From Sphaerisporangium rufum (lineage in GTDB: Bacteria > Actinomycetota > Actinomycetes > Streptosporangiales > Streptosporangiaceae): DNA of 64,000 nucleotides. The notes under the pieces are model-generated. The model was given only the letters and a program-made list of their open reading frames with translations, did no database searches and was not told the DNA's origin. Both the position numbers and the translations under genes were made by a program. The first letter of the stretch is position 1. Each line of letters begins with the position of its first letter. The stretch spans positions 62,001 through 126,000 of the forward strand of contig NZ_BOOU01000054.1 of NCBI RefSeq assembly GCF_016863395.1, read 5' to 3'. Below, piece after piece: positions 33,448 to 41,915 of this stretch.

Positions 33448-36400
33448 TCACCCGGCCGCCCGGTCACCGCCGGCGGGAAGGGTGCGGCGGCGCGGGAAGG
33501 CGGCCGGCGGGCCGGAGCTGCCCTGGCTGGCGTGCCACAGGGTGCGCGGCGGGGTGCGCAGCCCCGGCGCCGGGCCGATGTCGGCGTACGGGGACAGCCG
33601 GTAGCCGTTGCCGTACTCGACCGGACGCCCGCCGACACCGCCGGACCGCCCGGGGGCGGCATCGAGGACGGCCCGCACCGCCGCCGGGCCCTCGGCGCGC
33701 CATAGCTCGTCCAGCTCGGCCAGGTTCCAGCAGTCCAGCGCGCGCAGCGACACCGCCCGGGCGCCGACCCGCCGCACCGCGCCCCGGGCGACCAGCAGCC
33801 ACGACCCGAACAGCGTCGCCGCGCAGTGCCCCTGCACCGACTCGAAGAAGGTCAGGTCGATCGGGCCGGTGGAGTCGTCCAGGGTGGTGAAGATCACCCG
33901 CTGCCCGGAGCGCACCGCCGGGGTCTGGGTGGCGACCTTGACCCCGGCGACCAGGATCTCCGCGCCGTTGCGCATCCTGAGCAGCTCGCGCGCCCGGACG
34001 ACCCCCAGCGCGTCCAGCAGCTCGTCGTAGAAGGCGATCACGTGCCGGCTGACGTCCAGGCCGAGGATGTCCAGCTCGGCGGCCACCGCCTCGGCCTCGG
34101 TCATCTCGGGCAGCTCGCCGGGCGTCACATGCTCGGTGAACCCTAGCGGGAGCTGCGCGGCCGTCCCGCCCGGCGGCCCGGCGCCGGTGCCCGGTGCCGG
34201 GCCGGTGCGCGGCCCGGTGCGCGGGCCGGGGCCGGTCCGGCGCGCGGTCACGCCGGTGGCGGACGCCCGGTGCAGCGCGCCGGCCTGCGCGACCAGGTCG
34301 CGGCGGGTCAGCTCGCCCGGCCGCCAGCGCGGCTCGCCGGGGCGCAGCCCGTAGAGGGCGTCGAACCCGCCGGCCTGGATGATCCGCTCGGCGACCGGGC
34401 GGGACGGGCGGGCCCGCGCCCAGAAGTCGGCCAGCGAGGTGTAGGGCCGGCCGGCGACCATCCGCTCGACCTCCGGCTCGCTGATCCCCTTGACCGCCGA
34501 GAACGGCACCCGCAGGCCATAGCCGGCGCCGGGCGGGGCCAGGCGTTCCACCTGCCAGTCGCGGCCGGAGGCGTTGACGTCCAGCGGCAGCACCGCGACC
34601 CCGCACTGGCGCGCCTCGTCCAGGATCACCCGGCCCGGATACATGCCGGGATCGTGGGCGAGCACCCCGGCGAAGAACGCGGCGGCGTGGTGCCGCTTCA
34701 GCCAGGCCGACTGGTAGGTGGGCAGCGCGAACGCCGCCGCGTGCGCCTTGCAGAACCCGAACGAGCCGAACGCGTCGAGCACCTGCCAGGCCCGGTCGGT
34801 GGTCTCCCGGTCGTACTCGGGCAGCACCTCGGCCTCCCACCAGGCGCGGGCCCGCTCCCGGCCCTCGGGGGTGGCCAGGTCACGGCGGATCCGCTCGGCC
34901 TCCGACAGGCCGCAGCCGGTCATCACGTCCACGATGCGCAGCACCTGCTCGTGGAAGATGACGACGCCGTTCGTCTCGGCCAGCGCCGGCCGCAGCGCGG
35001 GGTGCGGGTAGCGGGCCTCGCGCCAGCCGTGCCGGGCCTCCAGGTAGGGGGTGACCATGTCGGAGTTCACCGGCCCGGGGCGGAACAGCGAGATGTCCAC
35101 GATCAGGTCGTGCATCGTGCGCGGTTCCAGCTTGGCCACCAGCTCGCGCTGGCCGGGCGACTCGATCTGGAAGCAGCCGAGCGTCCGGCCGGTGCAGATC
35201 ATGTCGTAGGTGGCCTGGTCGTCCCGCGGCACGTCCCGGTCGATGTCGATCTCCGCGCGGTCCACCCGGCGGATCTCCGCCAGGGCGTAGGCCATCGCCG
35301 ACTGCATGCGCACGCCGAGCACGTCCAGCTTGAGCAGGCCGGCCTCCTCGACGTCGTCCTTGTCGAACTGGCTCATCGGGAAGTCCAGCAGGCTGCGCTC
35401 GACCGGGGTGCGGTCGCGCAGCCCGGAGTTGCCGACCAGCACGCCGCACGGGTGCAGCGCGATGTGCCGGGGCAACCCGTCCAGCCGCTCGGCGAGCAGG
35501 AACACCGTGGCGAGCGCCTGGTCGTCCAGGCCGCTGCCGCGCAGCTCCGGCAGGTCCGACAGCGCCGAGCGGATCTGCCGGGCCCGGATGTGCGGGAACG
35601 CCTTGGCGATGGCGTCGATCTCGTGCGGCGGCAGCCCCATGGCCGCGCCGACGTCGCGGATGGCGCTGCGCGCCCGGTAGGTCTCCATCATGGACACGCA
35701 GGCCACCCGTTCGGGGCCGTAGCGGTCCAGGATGGCCTGGTAGCAGTCCAGCCGGCGGGCCGACTCCACGTCCACGTCGATGTCGGGCAGCCCTTTGCGG
35801 CCCTCGGACAGGAAGCGCTCCATGAGCAGGCCGTGCTCCAGCGGGTTCACCTCGCCGATGCGGGTCAGGTAGTTGACCAGGCTGCCCGCGCCGGAGCCGC
35901 GGATGGCGCAGCGCACCCCCATCTCGCGGATCATGCCGGTGATGTCGGACACCACGACGAAATAGGCGGACAGCCGCTTGTTCTCGATCACCGCCAGCTC
36001 GGCGGCCAGCCGGTCGCGCGCCTCCCGGGAGCGGGCCAGGCCGCGGGCGGCCAGCCCGTCGTCGCAGCGGCGGCGCAGCTCGGCCACCGGATCGCCGGCC
36101 ACCTCCGGCAGGTGCAGCCGCTCCCGCCCGCCGCGCAGCGCGAGCACCTCCAGCGGGTCCAGGACGCACCGCTCGGCGGCCGCCCGGGTGGCGGCCAGCA
36201 GCCGCCGCGCCCGGCCGGGGTCGCCGCCGCAGATCCGCGCGGCCACCCGGGCCATCTCGGCGGGGCTCTTGAGGTAGGCGTGCGAGGCGGAGTGGTCCAG
36301 GTGCCGGGCGTGCAGCGGGACGAGCCGGCGGGCGGCGTCCAGCACGTCGCCGACCCGGTAGTCGCCGGCGTCCAGGTGCCGCACGGCGTTGGTCAGCACG

Positions 36401-37017
36401 GCGGGCACCCCGGCCGAGCCGGCCAGCGCGAGCATCCGGGCGGCGGTGGCGGCCTGGCCGGGGCCGTACTGGTCGACCACCTCGACCGCCAGGTCCGGGA
36501 CCGCGGCCCGCCAGGCCAGCAGCAGCGCGCGGGCGTGCTCGTCGCGCCGCCCGGCGACCGCGCGGCCGACGTCGGAGCGCGGGCCGAGCAGCACCAGCAG
36601 CCCACCGGCGTGCTCGGCGACCATCTCGCGGGTCACCCACGGCTCGCCGCGGCGGCCGGCCGCGTGCGCGGCGCCGGTCAGCCGGCACAGGTGCGCCCAG
36701 CCGCCGGACCGGGCCAGCACGGTGACCCGGTCCTCCCCGCCGCTCGCCGCGGCCGCCGGGCCGGCACCGGCGAGCGGCGGGCCGGCCCGCCCGGGGTCGC
36801 CGGCCGCGGGCCGCAGTTCCAGGTCGACGCCGACGACCGGCGCGATGCCCGCGTCGTGGCAGGCCTGGACGTGCTTGATCGCGCCGTACATGCCGTCGCG
36901 GTCGGTCAGCGCGAGGATGCCGGCGCCGTGCCCGGCCGCCCGGCCGGCCAGGTCGGCGGGGAACGCCGAGCCGTACCGCAGCGAGTAGGCGGACGCGACG
37001 TGCAGGTGGGGGAACAT
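33448..37017 (-). CDS. dnaE2: Error-prone DNA polymerase III alpha subunit (DnaE2/ImuC-like)
   Basis: A 1189-residue C-family polymerase. It starts with a PHP domain (FPHLHVASAYSLRYG, ALTDRDGMYGAIKH). The catalytic acids are PDIDVDVE near residue 410 and LKLDVLGV near 564. The tail has a helix-hairpin-helix region and an OB-fold (LVAGVKVATQTPAV). DnaE2/ImuC enzymes carry out lesion bypass and mutagenic repair. ATG 37017 overlaps the DUF6504 stop (TGATG); GTG 37026 would add three residues. The gene follows DUF6504 in an operon with a LexA-type box upstream. The usual partner ImuB is not in the window. An alternative is the replicative DnaE1, but context and SOS box favour DnaE2. Confidence 0.85.
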   Translation of the reverse strand: MFPHLHVASAYSLRYGSAFPADLAGRAAGHGAGILALTDRDGMYGAIKHVQACHDAGIAPVVGVDLELRPAAGDPGRAGPPLAGAGPAAAASGGEDRVTVLARSGGWAHLCRLTGAAHAAGRRGEPWVTREMVAEHAGGLLVLLGPRSDVGRAVAGRRDEHARALLLAWRAAVPDLAVEVVDQYGPGQAATAARMLALAGSAGVPAVLTNAVRHLDAGDYRVGDVLDAARRLVPLHARHLDHSASHAYLKSPAEMARVAARICGGDPGRARRLLAATRAAAERCVLDPLEVLALRGGRERLHLPEVAGDPVAELRRRCDDGLAARGLARSREARDRLAAELAVIENKRLSAYFVVVSDITGMIREMGVRCAIRGSGAGSLVNYLTRIGEVNPLEHGLLMERFLSEGRKGLPDIDVDVESARRLDCYQAILDRYGPERVACVSMMETYRARSAIRDVGAAMGLPPHEIDAIAKAFPHIRARQIRSALSDLPELRGSGLDDQALATVFLLAERLDGLPRHIALHPCGVLVGNSGLRDRTPVERSLLDFPMSQFDKDDVEEAGLLKLDVLGVRMQSAMAYALAEIRRVDRAEIDIDRDVPRDDQATYDMICTGRTLGCFQIESPGQRELVAKLEPRTMHDLIVDISLFRPGPVNSDMVTPYLEARHGWREARYPHPALRPALAETNGVVIFHEQVLRIVDVMTGCGLSEAERIRRDLATPEGRERARAWWEAEVLPEYDRETTDRAWQVLDAFGSFGFCKAHAAAFALPTYQSAWLKRHHAAAFFAGVLAHDPGMYPGRVILDEARQCGVAVLPLDVNASGRDWQVERLAPPGAGYGLRVPFSAVKGISEPEVERMVAGRPYTSLADFWARARPSRPVAERIIQAGGFDALYGLRPGEPRWRPGELTRRDLVAQAGALHRASATGVTARRTGPGPRTGPRTGPAPGTGAGPPGGTAAQLPLGFTEHVTPGELPEMTEAEAVAAELDILGLDVSRHVIAFYDELLDALGVVRARELLRMRNGAEILVAGVKVATQTPAVRSGQRVIFTTLDDSTGPIDLTFFESVQGHCAATLFGSWLLVARGAVRRVGARAVSLRALDCWNLAELDELWRAEGPAAVRAVLDAAPGRSGGVGGRPVEYGNGYRLSPYADIGPAPGLRTPPRTLWHASQGSSGPPAAFPRRRTLPAGGDRAAG

Positions 37018-37283
37018 CAGTCCCACGCCCTCAGCAGCAGCCAGCCCTCGGCGGCGGTGTCGAACCGCAGCTCGTAGGTGCCGGGGTCACCACCGGGCGT
37101 GGCCTCGACCCGCCAGAACCGGCGCTCGCCGGGGTCGGTGTCGGAGACCTTCCACCACTCGCGGGAGGTCACCCAGTGGTCCAGGACCCGGCGCACGACG
37201 TAGAGCCGGTCACGCCAGACGAAGCGGGCGGGCTCGCCGTCCCGCACCCACACCTCGACGGGATCACCGTAGATTCTGCTCAA
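37017..37283 (-). CDS. DUF6504-family protein
   Basis: An 88-residue protein rich in Trp and Arg: YGDPVEVWVRDGEPARFVWR, LYVVRRVLDHWVTSREWWKV and WLLLRAWD. This matches the small DUF6504 family encoded next to DnaE2-type polymerases and Y-family polymerases in actinobacteria, so a role in translesion synthesis is likely but unproven. The only good start is TTG 37283, with GGAG about nine bases upstream. It is the first gene of the operon with the polymerase. Confidence 0.75.
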   Translation of the reverse strand: MSRIYGDPVEVWVRDGEPARFVWRDRLYVVRRVLDHWVTSREWWKVSDTDPGERRFWRVEATPGGDPGTYELRFDTAAEGWLLLRAWD

Positions 37284-37341
37284 GGCGGTCTTCTCCCGGG
37301 CTCGCGGAACTATGGGGCACCCGGGGGAAGACGGTGCTGGT

Positions 37342-37357
37342 TCGAACATATGTTCTC
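37342..37357 (-). promoter_or_regulatory. LexA (SOS) box of the DUF6504-dnaE2 operon
   Basis: TCGAAC-ATAT-GTTCTC (37342-37357) matches the actinobacterial/Gram-positive LexA pattern CGAACNNNNGTTC exactly in its core. It lies 59 bases upstream of the DUF6504 start. DNA-damage induction of a mutagenic polymerase is the expected role. LexA control is inferred from the match. Confidence 0.7.
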
Positions 37358-37454
37358 CGGGGCTGGACGGCAAATCACCACACCCCGGTACCGGCCGGAC
37401 GGGTGAGCATGGTTCCGGCACGGGCCGATCTCGATAGGCTGGCGCCGCCAACAG

Positions 37455-39392
37455 GTGGACAGCGGCAAAGGCGACACGTTGAACGACCTCGGTCCCGGTG
37501 ACCCCCCTCAGATCGGCCGGTACCGGCTGCTCGGCCGGCTGGGCCGCGGCGGGATGGGCACCGTCTACCTCGGCCGGGACGCGGCGGGGCAGCCGGCCGC
37601 GATCAAGGTGATCAACCCCGAGTACGCCCGGCACGAGGAGTTCCGCACCCGGTTCCGCCGCGAGGCAGAGGCGGCCCGGCGGGTGCGCCGGTTCTGCACG
37701 GCGGCCGTGCTGGACGCCGACCTGGACGGCGACCAGCTGTACGTGGTGACCGAGTACGTCGAGGGGCCGAACCTGCACGAGGCGGTGCGGGACGCCGGAC
37801 CGCTGCGCGGTTCCAGCCTGGACGCGCTGGCCGTCGGGGTGGCCACCGCGCTGACCGCCATCCACGCGGCCGGCGTCGTGCACCGCGACCTCAAGCCGTC
37901 CAACGTGCTGCTCTCGCCGGTCGGGCCGCGGGTGATCGACTTCGGCATCGCCCGGGCGCTGGACACCCTCGGCGGGATCACCGGCACCGGGCAGCTGCTC
38001 GGCACGCCCCGGTACATGGCCCCGGAGGTGCTGCGCGGCGAGCCGGCCTCCCCCGCCTGCGACGTGTTCTCCTGGGGCTGCCTGGTCGCCTTCGCCGGCA
38101 CCGCCACCCCGCCGTTCGGCGGCGACTCGATGCCGTCGATCATGTACCAGGTGCTCAACACCGAGCCGTCGCTGGCCGGGCTGGAGGAACCGCTGCGCTC
38201 GCTGGTGGCCGCCACCCTGGCCAAGGACCCGGCGCGGCGGCCGGCCGCCCAGGCGATCCTCGACCAGATGGTCGGCCGGACCGGGCCGGAGCAGGCCGAG
38301 CGGTCGGTCGCGGCGGCCTGGCGGCAGGACCCCACCCTGGCCGGCCCGCCGTCCACCCTGACCGGCCCGCCGCCGACCGTCCCGTCCCGGCCGTCCCCCA
38401 CCGCGCACGGCCCAGCTCCCACCGGATACGGCCCCGCGAGCCACGCCCCGGCGGCGACCGCCTACGGCCCGGGTGGTCCGGGAGGCCATGGAGGCCCGGG
38501 TCCAGGTGGTCCGGGCGGTCAAGGTCCGGGCGGCCCGGGCCGGCCGGGCGGGTACGGCCCGGCGCCGGCGAGTCCGGCCGGCCGGGCGGCGGAGCCCGGC
38601 ACACGAACCACCCGGCGGCTGCGCCTGATCGGCATCATCGCCGCCGCCGTGGTGGTCGCGGTCACCGTCACGCTCGGGGTTCGCACGCTGCTGCCGTCCG
38701 GGCCGCCGACCGACCTGGTCTACCTGTACCAGGACGATTTCGGCGACAACAACGGCGGCTGGGGCGGATCCACCTACACCGGCGAGGACGGCAGCAGCTG
38801 GGGGTACGCCCCGGGTGGCTTCTACGCGGTGGACGTGGACACCGAGCACCCCGAGCGGGTGGAGAAGGCGCCCATCCCGTTCGTGCCGGCCCAGCCCGCC
38901 ACCCCCGACCCGAGTGCCACGCCGACCCCGACGACGCCGGGCCGGCTGCTGCTCGCCGTGACCGTCGCCCCGCGCCAGAAGTCCACCCAGGGCGAGTACG
39001 GCCTGATGTGCCGGTCCGCCGACGAGACCTACAAGCCGACCCGGTACGAGTTCCTGCTCACCGGGGACGGCAAGGCCCGCATCCGCCGGGTCGTCAAGGG
39101 CGCGGGCGGGGACCTGCCGCCGCCGGCGCCGGTGTCCGGGCTGGACGGCAAGGATCCGGTGCGACTGCAGGCCGAGTGCGACCGGACCGGCGAGGGGATG
39201 CGGCTCACCATGTGGGTGAACGGCGCGGAGGTGCAGTCCTACACCGACACCTCGGCGCCGCTGCCGAACGGCGACGTCGGCTTCCTGGCCCGGGTGCCGG
39301 CCACCCCGGACGCGGCGATGAAGCTTTCGTTCGACGACTTCAGCGTGTCCGGCACCCCCGACGCCCGGACCGGCACCTCCCCGGCCGGCTGA
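37455..39392 (+). CDS. Membrane Ser/Thr protein kinase (PknB-type) with external lectin-like domain
   Basis: A 645-residue kinase. The catalytic domain (~20-285) has GRGGMGTVYLG, AIKVI, HRDLKPSNVLL near 143, IDFGIA and RYMAPEVL, so all active-site residues are present. A Pro/Gly/His-rich linker (~295-375) precedes one transmembrane helix (LIGIIAAAVVVAVTVTLGV, ~387-410). The outer domain of about 230 residues contains QDDFGDNNGGWGG and GRLLLAVTVAPRQ, with a beta-sandwich look. Such kinases relay envelope signals by phosphorylation. The start may be GTG 37455 or TTG 37479, the latter having AAAGG seven bases upstream. Confidence 0.9.
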   Translation: MDSGKGDTLNDLGPGDPPQIGRYRLLGRLGRGGMGTVYLGRDAAGQPAAIKVINPEYARHEEFRTRFRREAEAARRVRRFCTAAVLDADLDGDQLYVVTEYVEGPNLHEAVRDAGPLRGSSLDALAVGVATALTAIHAAGVVHRDLKPSNVLLSPVGPRVIDFGIARALDTLGGITGTGQLLGTPRYMAPEVLRGEPASPACDVFSWGCLVAFAGTATPPFGGDSMPSIMYQVLNTEPSLAGLEEPLRSLVAATLAKDPARRPAAQAILDQMVGRTGPEQAERSVAAAWRQDPTLAGPPSTLTGPPPTVPSRPSPTAHGPAPTGYGPASHAPAATAYGPGGPGGHGGPGPGGPGGQGPGGPGRPGGYGPAPASPAGRAAEPGTRTTRRLRLIGIIAAAVVVAVTVTLGVRTLLPSGPPTDLVYLYQDDFGDNNGGWGGSTYTGEDGSSWGYAPGGFYAVDVDTEHPERVEKAPIPFVPAQPATPDPSATPTPTTPGRLLLAVTVAPRQKSTQGEYGLMCRSADETYKPTRYEFLLTGDGKARIRRVVKGAGGDLPPPAPVSGLDGKDPVRLQAECDRTGEGMRLTMWVNGAEVQSYTDTSAPLPNGDVGFLARVPATPDAAMKLSFDDFSVSGTPDARTGTSPAG

Positions 39393-39407
39393 CCCTCGGC
39401 GGCGGGT

Positions 39408-40712
39408 TCAGCCGGCGGCGGGGGCGGCCTGCGGCCGGTTGAGGGCGGTGGTGCGGGCGACCTCCTCGGCGACGACCCGGCGGCCCGGCCACCGGCCGAC
39501 GGCGAGCGCCATGAGCGCCAGGCCGGCCAGCGACCAGCCGCCGATCACGACCGGCACCGCGACCCGCTCGGCGAGCGCGCCGGCGGCGAGCACCGCGGCG
39601 GCGTGCGCGAGCTGGATGCCGCCCTGCATGATCCCGAACGCGCGGGCGCGGAAGGCGTCCGGCAGCATCTGCACGAACAGGCCGTTCAGCGGGACGAGCA
39701 CCGTGTTGACCGCCGCGGTGGCCAGCAGCACCAGCACCACGGCCACCGCGAACGGCGGCGCCAGCAGGATGGGCACCAGCAGCGCGGGACCGGCGAGCAG
39801 CAGCGGCCGGACCAGGCGCAGCCGCCGCTCCGGGCCGGTCAGCCGGGTGACCACGGCGCCGATGACGCAGCCCACCGGGGCGGCGGCCATCAGCAGGCCG
39901 GTGATCTGCGATCCGCCGCCGAACGCGGGCGTCCAGGCGGCGGCGAGCCCTTCGGGGACGATCACGATCGCCGTGACGCTGAACACCACCAGGGCGATCG
40001 GCCGCAGGACGCGGTGCCCGAAGACCAGCCGCAGCCCGTCGCCGGTCTCCCGCAGCAGCGACCGGCGGGCCGCGGCGGCGGCCGGGGCGGGCCGGGGCCG
40101 GACGCCGCGCCACAGCAGCAGCGCGGACGCGGCGAAGGTGGCCGCGTTGATCACCAGGCCGGTGCGGACGTCGAGCGCGGCCACCACGCCGCCCGCGGCG
40201 TACCCGGCGACCTGGGCGGCCTGGCCGGCCATGTTCTGGAACGACAGGCCGACCACGTACCGGTCGCCGGTGAGCAGCTGCGCCACCATGGCCGACCGGG
40301 CCGCCTGGAACGGCGGGGTCAGCAGGGACGCGCCGAGCAGCAGGAGCAGCAGCACGGCGAGCGGCGTGCCGGGCAGCGCCATCAGGCCGATCAGCACCAT
40401 CCGGACCAGGTCGCACACGATCATGACCCGGCGGTAGGGGTAACGCTCGGCCAGCGCGGCGAGCACCGGCCCGCCGGCCACCCAGGGCAGATAGCTGATC
40501 GCGAAGCCGGCGGCGGACAGCAGCACCGAGCCAGTGCCCTGGAAGACCAGGAAGGTCACCGCCACCTTGGCGAAATAGTCGCCGACCCAGGACAGCAGCG
40601 CCGCGCCGAACATCGCCCGGTATTCGGCGACGCCGAACACGTCGCGGAAGGTGGCCGGCCGGTCGGCCGCGGCGCCCGGCGCCGCCCGGTCGGCGGGCCT
40701 GGTGGCGCTCAC
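39408..40712 (-). CDS. MFS transporter
   Basis: A 434-residue major facilitator with about twelve transmembrane helices, for example GAALLSWVGDYFAKVAVTFL, ISYLPWVAGGPVLAALAERY and IALVVFSVTAIVIVPEGLAA. The R-Y-P-Y-R-R cytoplasmic loop after helix 3 is MFS-like, and the protein resembles macrolide/drug efflux MFS proteins. GTG 40712 has AAAGGA nine bases upstream. A longer frame from ATG 40799 is possible. It is convergent with the kinase gene, 15 bases between stops. Confidence 0.87.
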   Translation of the reverse strand: MSATRPADRAAPGAAADRPATFRDVFGVAEYRAMFGAALLSWVGDYFAKVAVTFLVFQGTGSVLLSAAGFAISYLPWVAGGPVLAALAERYPYRRVMIVCDLVRMVLIGLMALPGTPLAVLLLLLLGASLLTPPFQAARSAMVAQLLTGDRYVVGLSFQNMAGQAAQVAGYAAGGVVAALDVRTGLVINAATFAASALLLWRGVRPRPAPAAAAARRSLLRETGDGLRLVFGHRVLRPIALVVFSVTAIVIVPEGLAAAWTPAFGGGSQITGLLMAAAPVGCVIGAVVTRLTGPERRLRLVRPLLLAGPALLVPILLAPPFAVAVVLVLLATAAVNTVLVPLNGLFVQMLPDAFRARAFGIMQGGIQLAHAAAVLAAGALAERVAVPVVIGGWSLAGLALMALAVGRWPGRRVVAEEVARTTALNRPQAAPAAG

Positions 40713-40879
40713 CCGGTGGCGTCCTTTCCGGGTGGCCGACCCGCGGGCCCGGCGCCCCGGAGGGTCGCTCCAGCGTTCGACCTGCTTAACGAGGGCCATG
40801 TCTGGCACTGTAAACAGCGGTGTCCGGACGGTGACGCGGGTCGGCGCCAAGTTAGGGGACCCAGTTACCGTTGATCATC

Positions 40880-40908
40880 ACGATATGGGCCCGCCTTTCG
40901 GCCGTCAA
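40880..40908 (-). promoter_or_regulatory. Promoter of the MFS gene
   Basis: On the minus strand TTGACG (40908-40903) and TATCGT (40885-40880) are separated by exactly 17 bases. The stretch is AT-richer than its surroundings. The predicted leader to GTG 40712 is about 160 bases and contains the dyad CTGTAAACAG (40808-40817). Confidence 0.6.
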
Positions 40909-40927
40909 TATGACGTTATTAACCTCA

Positions 40928-41854
40928 CTATTCGGCGATTGTCGATTTATCGCTTTTATCCGGAATGGAGGGTTTCTGTCGCGTTCGGATGGCCAGCCCG
41001 GCACACCCGATCACCGCGAGGCCGCCGAGGACGGTGGCCCAGGTGATCCGCTCGCCCAGCAGCAGCGCCGCCCAGCTCACCCCCAGCACCGGCTGGACAA
41101 GCTGGATCTGGCCGACCTGGGCGATCGGCCCGATGGCGAGCCCGCGGTACCAGGCGAAGAAGCCGAGGAACATGCTCACCAGGCCCAGGTAGCCGAACGC
41201 CGCCCACTCGGCCGGGGTCCCGGCCGGCGGCCGGGCCGCCGCCGCCAGCCCGGCCAGCACGAGCATGACCGGCGCGGCCAGCACCAGCGCCCAGGAGATC
41301 GTCTGCCAGGCGCCGAGTTCCCGGGACAGCAGCCCGCCCTCGGCGTAGCCGACCGCGGCCGCGGCGACCGCGCCGAGCAGCAGCAGATCGGCCCAGCGCA
41401 AACCGCCGGACCCGCCGCCGCCCTGCCACCAGGCGAACCCGGCCGTGACGGCCGCGCCGGCCGCCGCCATCGCCCAGAACGCCGGCGGCGGGCGCTCGCC
41501 GCCGCGCAGCACGGCCATGACCGCGGTGGCCGCCGGCAGCAGCGCGATCACCACCGCGCTGTGGCCGGCCGGGGCGGCGGTCAGCGCGAAGGAGGTCAGC
41601 AGCGGGAAGCCGGCCACCACGCCGGCCGCGACGACCGCCAGCCGGGCCCACTGGCCGCCGCGCGGCGGCCGCTGACCGGTCAGCGCCAGCGCCCCGGCGG
41701 CGAGCACCGCGGCCACCACCGCCCGGCCGGAGGCCACGAACAGCGGCGAGATGGCGCCGCTCTGCACGGCCACCCGGGTGAACGGGACGGTGAACGAGAA
41801 CCCGGCCACCCCGAGCAGGCCCCAGCCCAGCCCGGCCCGGGACCCCGATAGCAC
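40928..41854 (-). CDS. EamA/DMT-family transporter
   Basis: A 308-residue membrane protein with about ten helices in two EamA repeats. The first begins GWGLLGVAGFSFTVPFTRVA and the second LLLLGAVAAAAVGYAEGGLL. Typical exporters of this family move amino acids or metabolites out of the cell. I place the start at GTG 41854 (VLSGSRAGLGWG), just after the shared operator. The longest frame begins at ATG 41893 and would be encoded across the operator and even overlap the start codon of the divergent MocR gene, so it is unlikely. It is probably controlled by that MocR regulator. Confidence 0.88.
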   Translation of the reverse strand: MLSGSRAGLGWGLLGVAGFSFTVPFTRVAVQSGAISPLFVASGRAVVAAVLAAGALALTGQRPPRGGQWARLAVVAAGVVAGFPLLTSFALTAAPAGHSAVVIALLPAATAVMAVLRGGERPPPAFWAMAAAGAAVTAGFAWWQGGGGSGGLRWADLLLLGAVAAAAVGYAEGGLLSRELGAWQTISWALVLAAPVMLVLAGLAAAARPPAGTPAEWAAFGYLGLVSMFLGFFAWYRGLAIGPIAQVGQIQLVQPVLGVSWAALLLGERITWATVLGGLAVIGCAGLAIRTRQKPSIPDKSDKSTIAE

Positions 41855-41915
41855 CGGCCGGTCGGGCAGAGTAGCGCTACTATTGAGCTTCATGGACCAC
41901 GATAGCAGTGGCCGG
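41847..41915. promoter_or_regulatory. Shared operator region between EamA and MocR genes
   Basis: A perfect 12-base palindrome AGTAGCGCTACT (41870-41881) overlaps a -10 for each direction: TACTAT (41878-41883) for mocR and TACTCT (41873-41868, minus strand) for eamA. Two direct repeats of GATAGCA-N2-GGCCGG start at 41847 and 41901, flanking the palindrome. MocR regulators often bind combined direct and inverted repeats. Confidence 0.55.

Noticed and set aside
41855-41893. EamA start at ATG 41893
   Set aside because: It would encode a leader across the shared operator and overlap the MocR start codon. GTG 41854 gives a standard EamA N-terminus.
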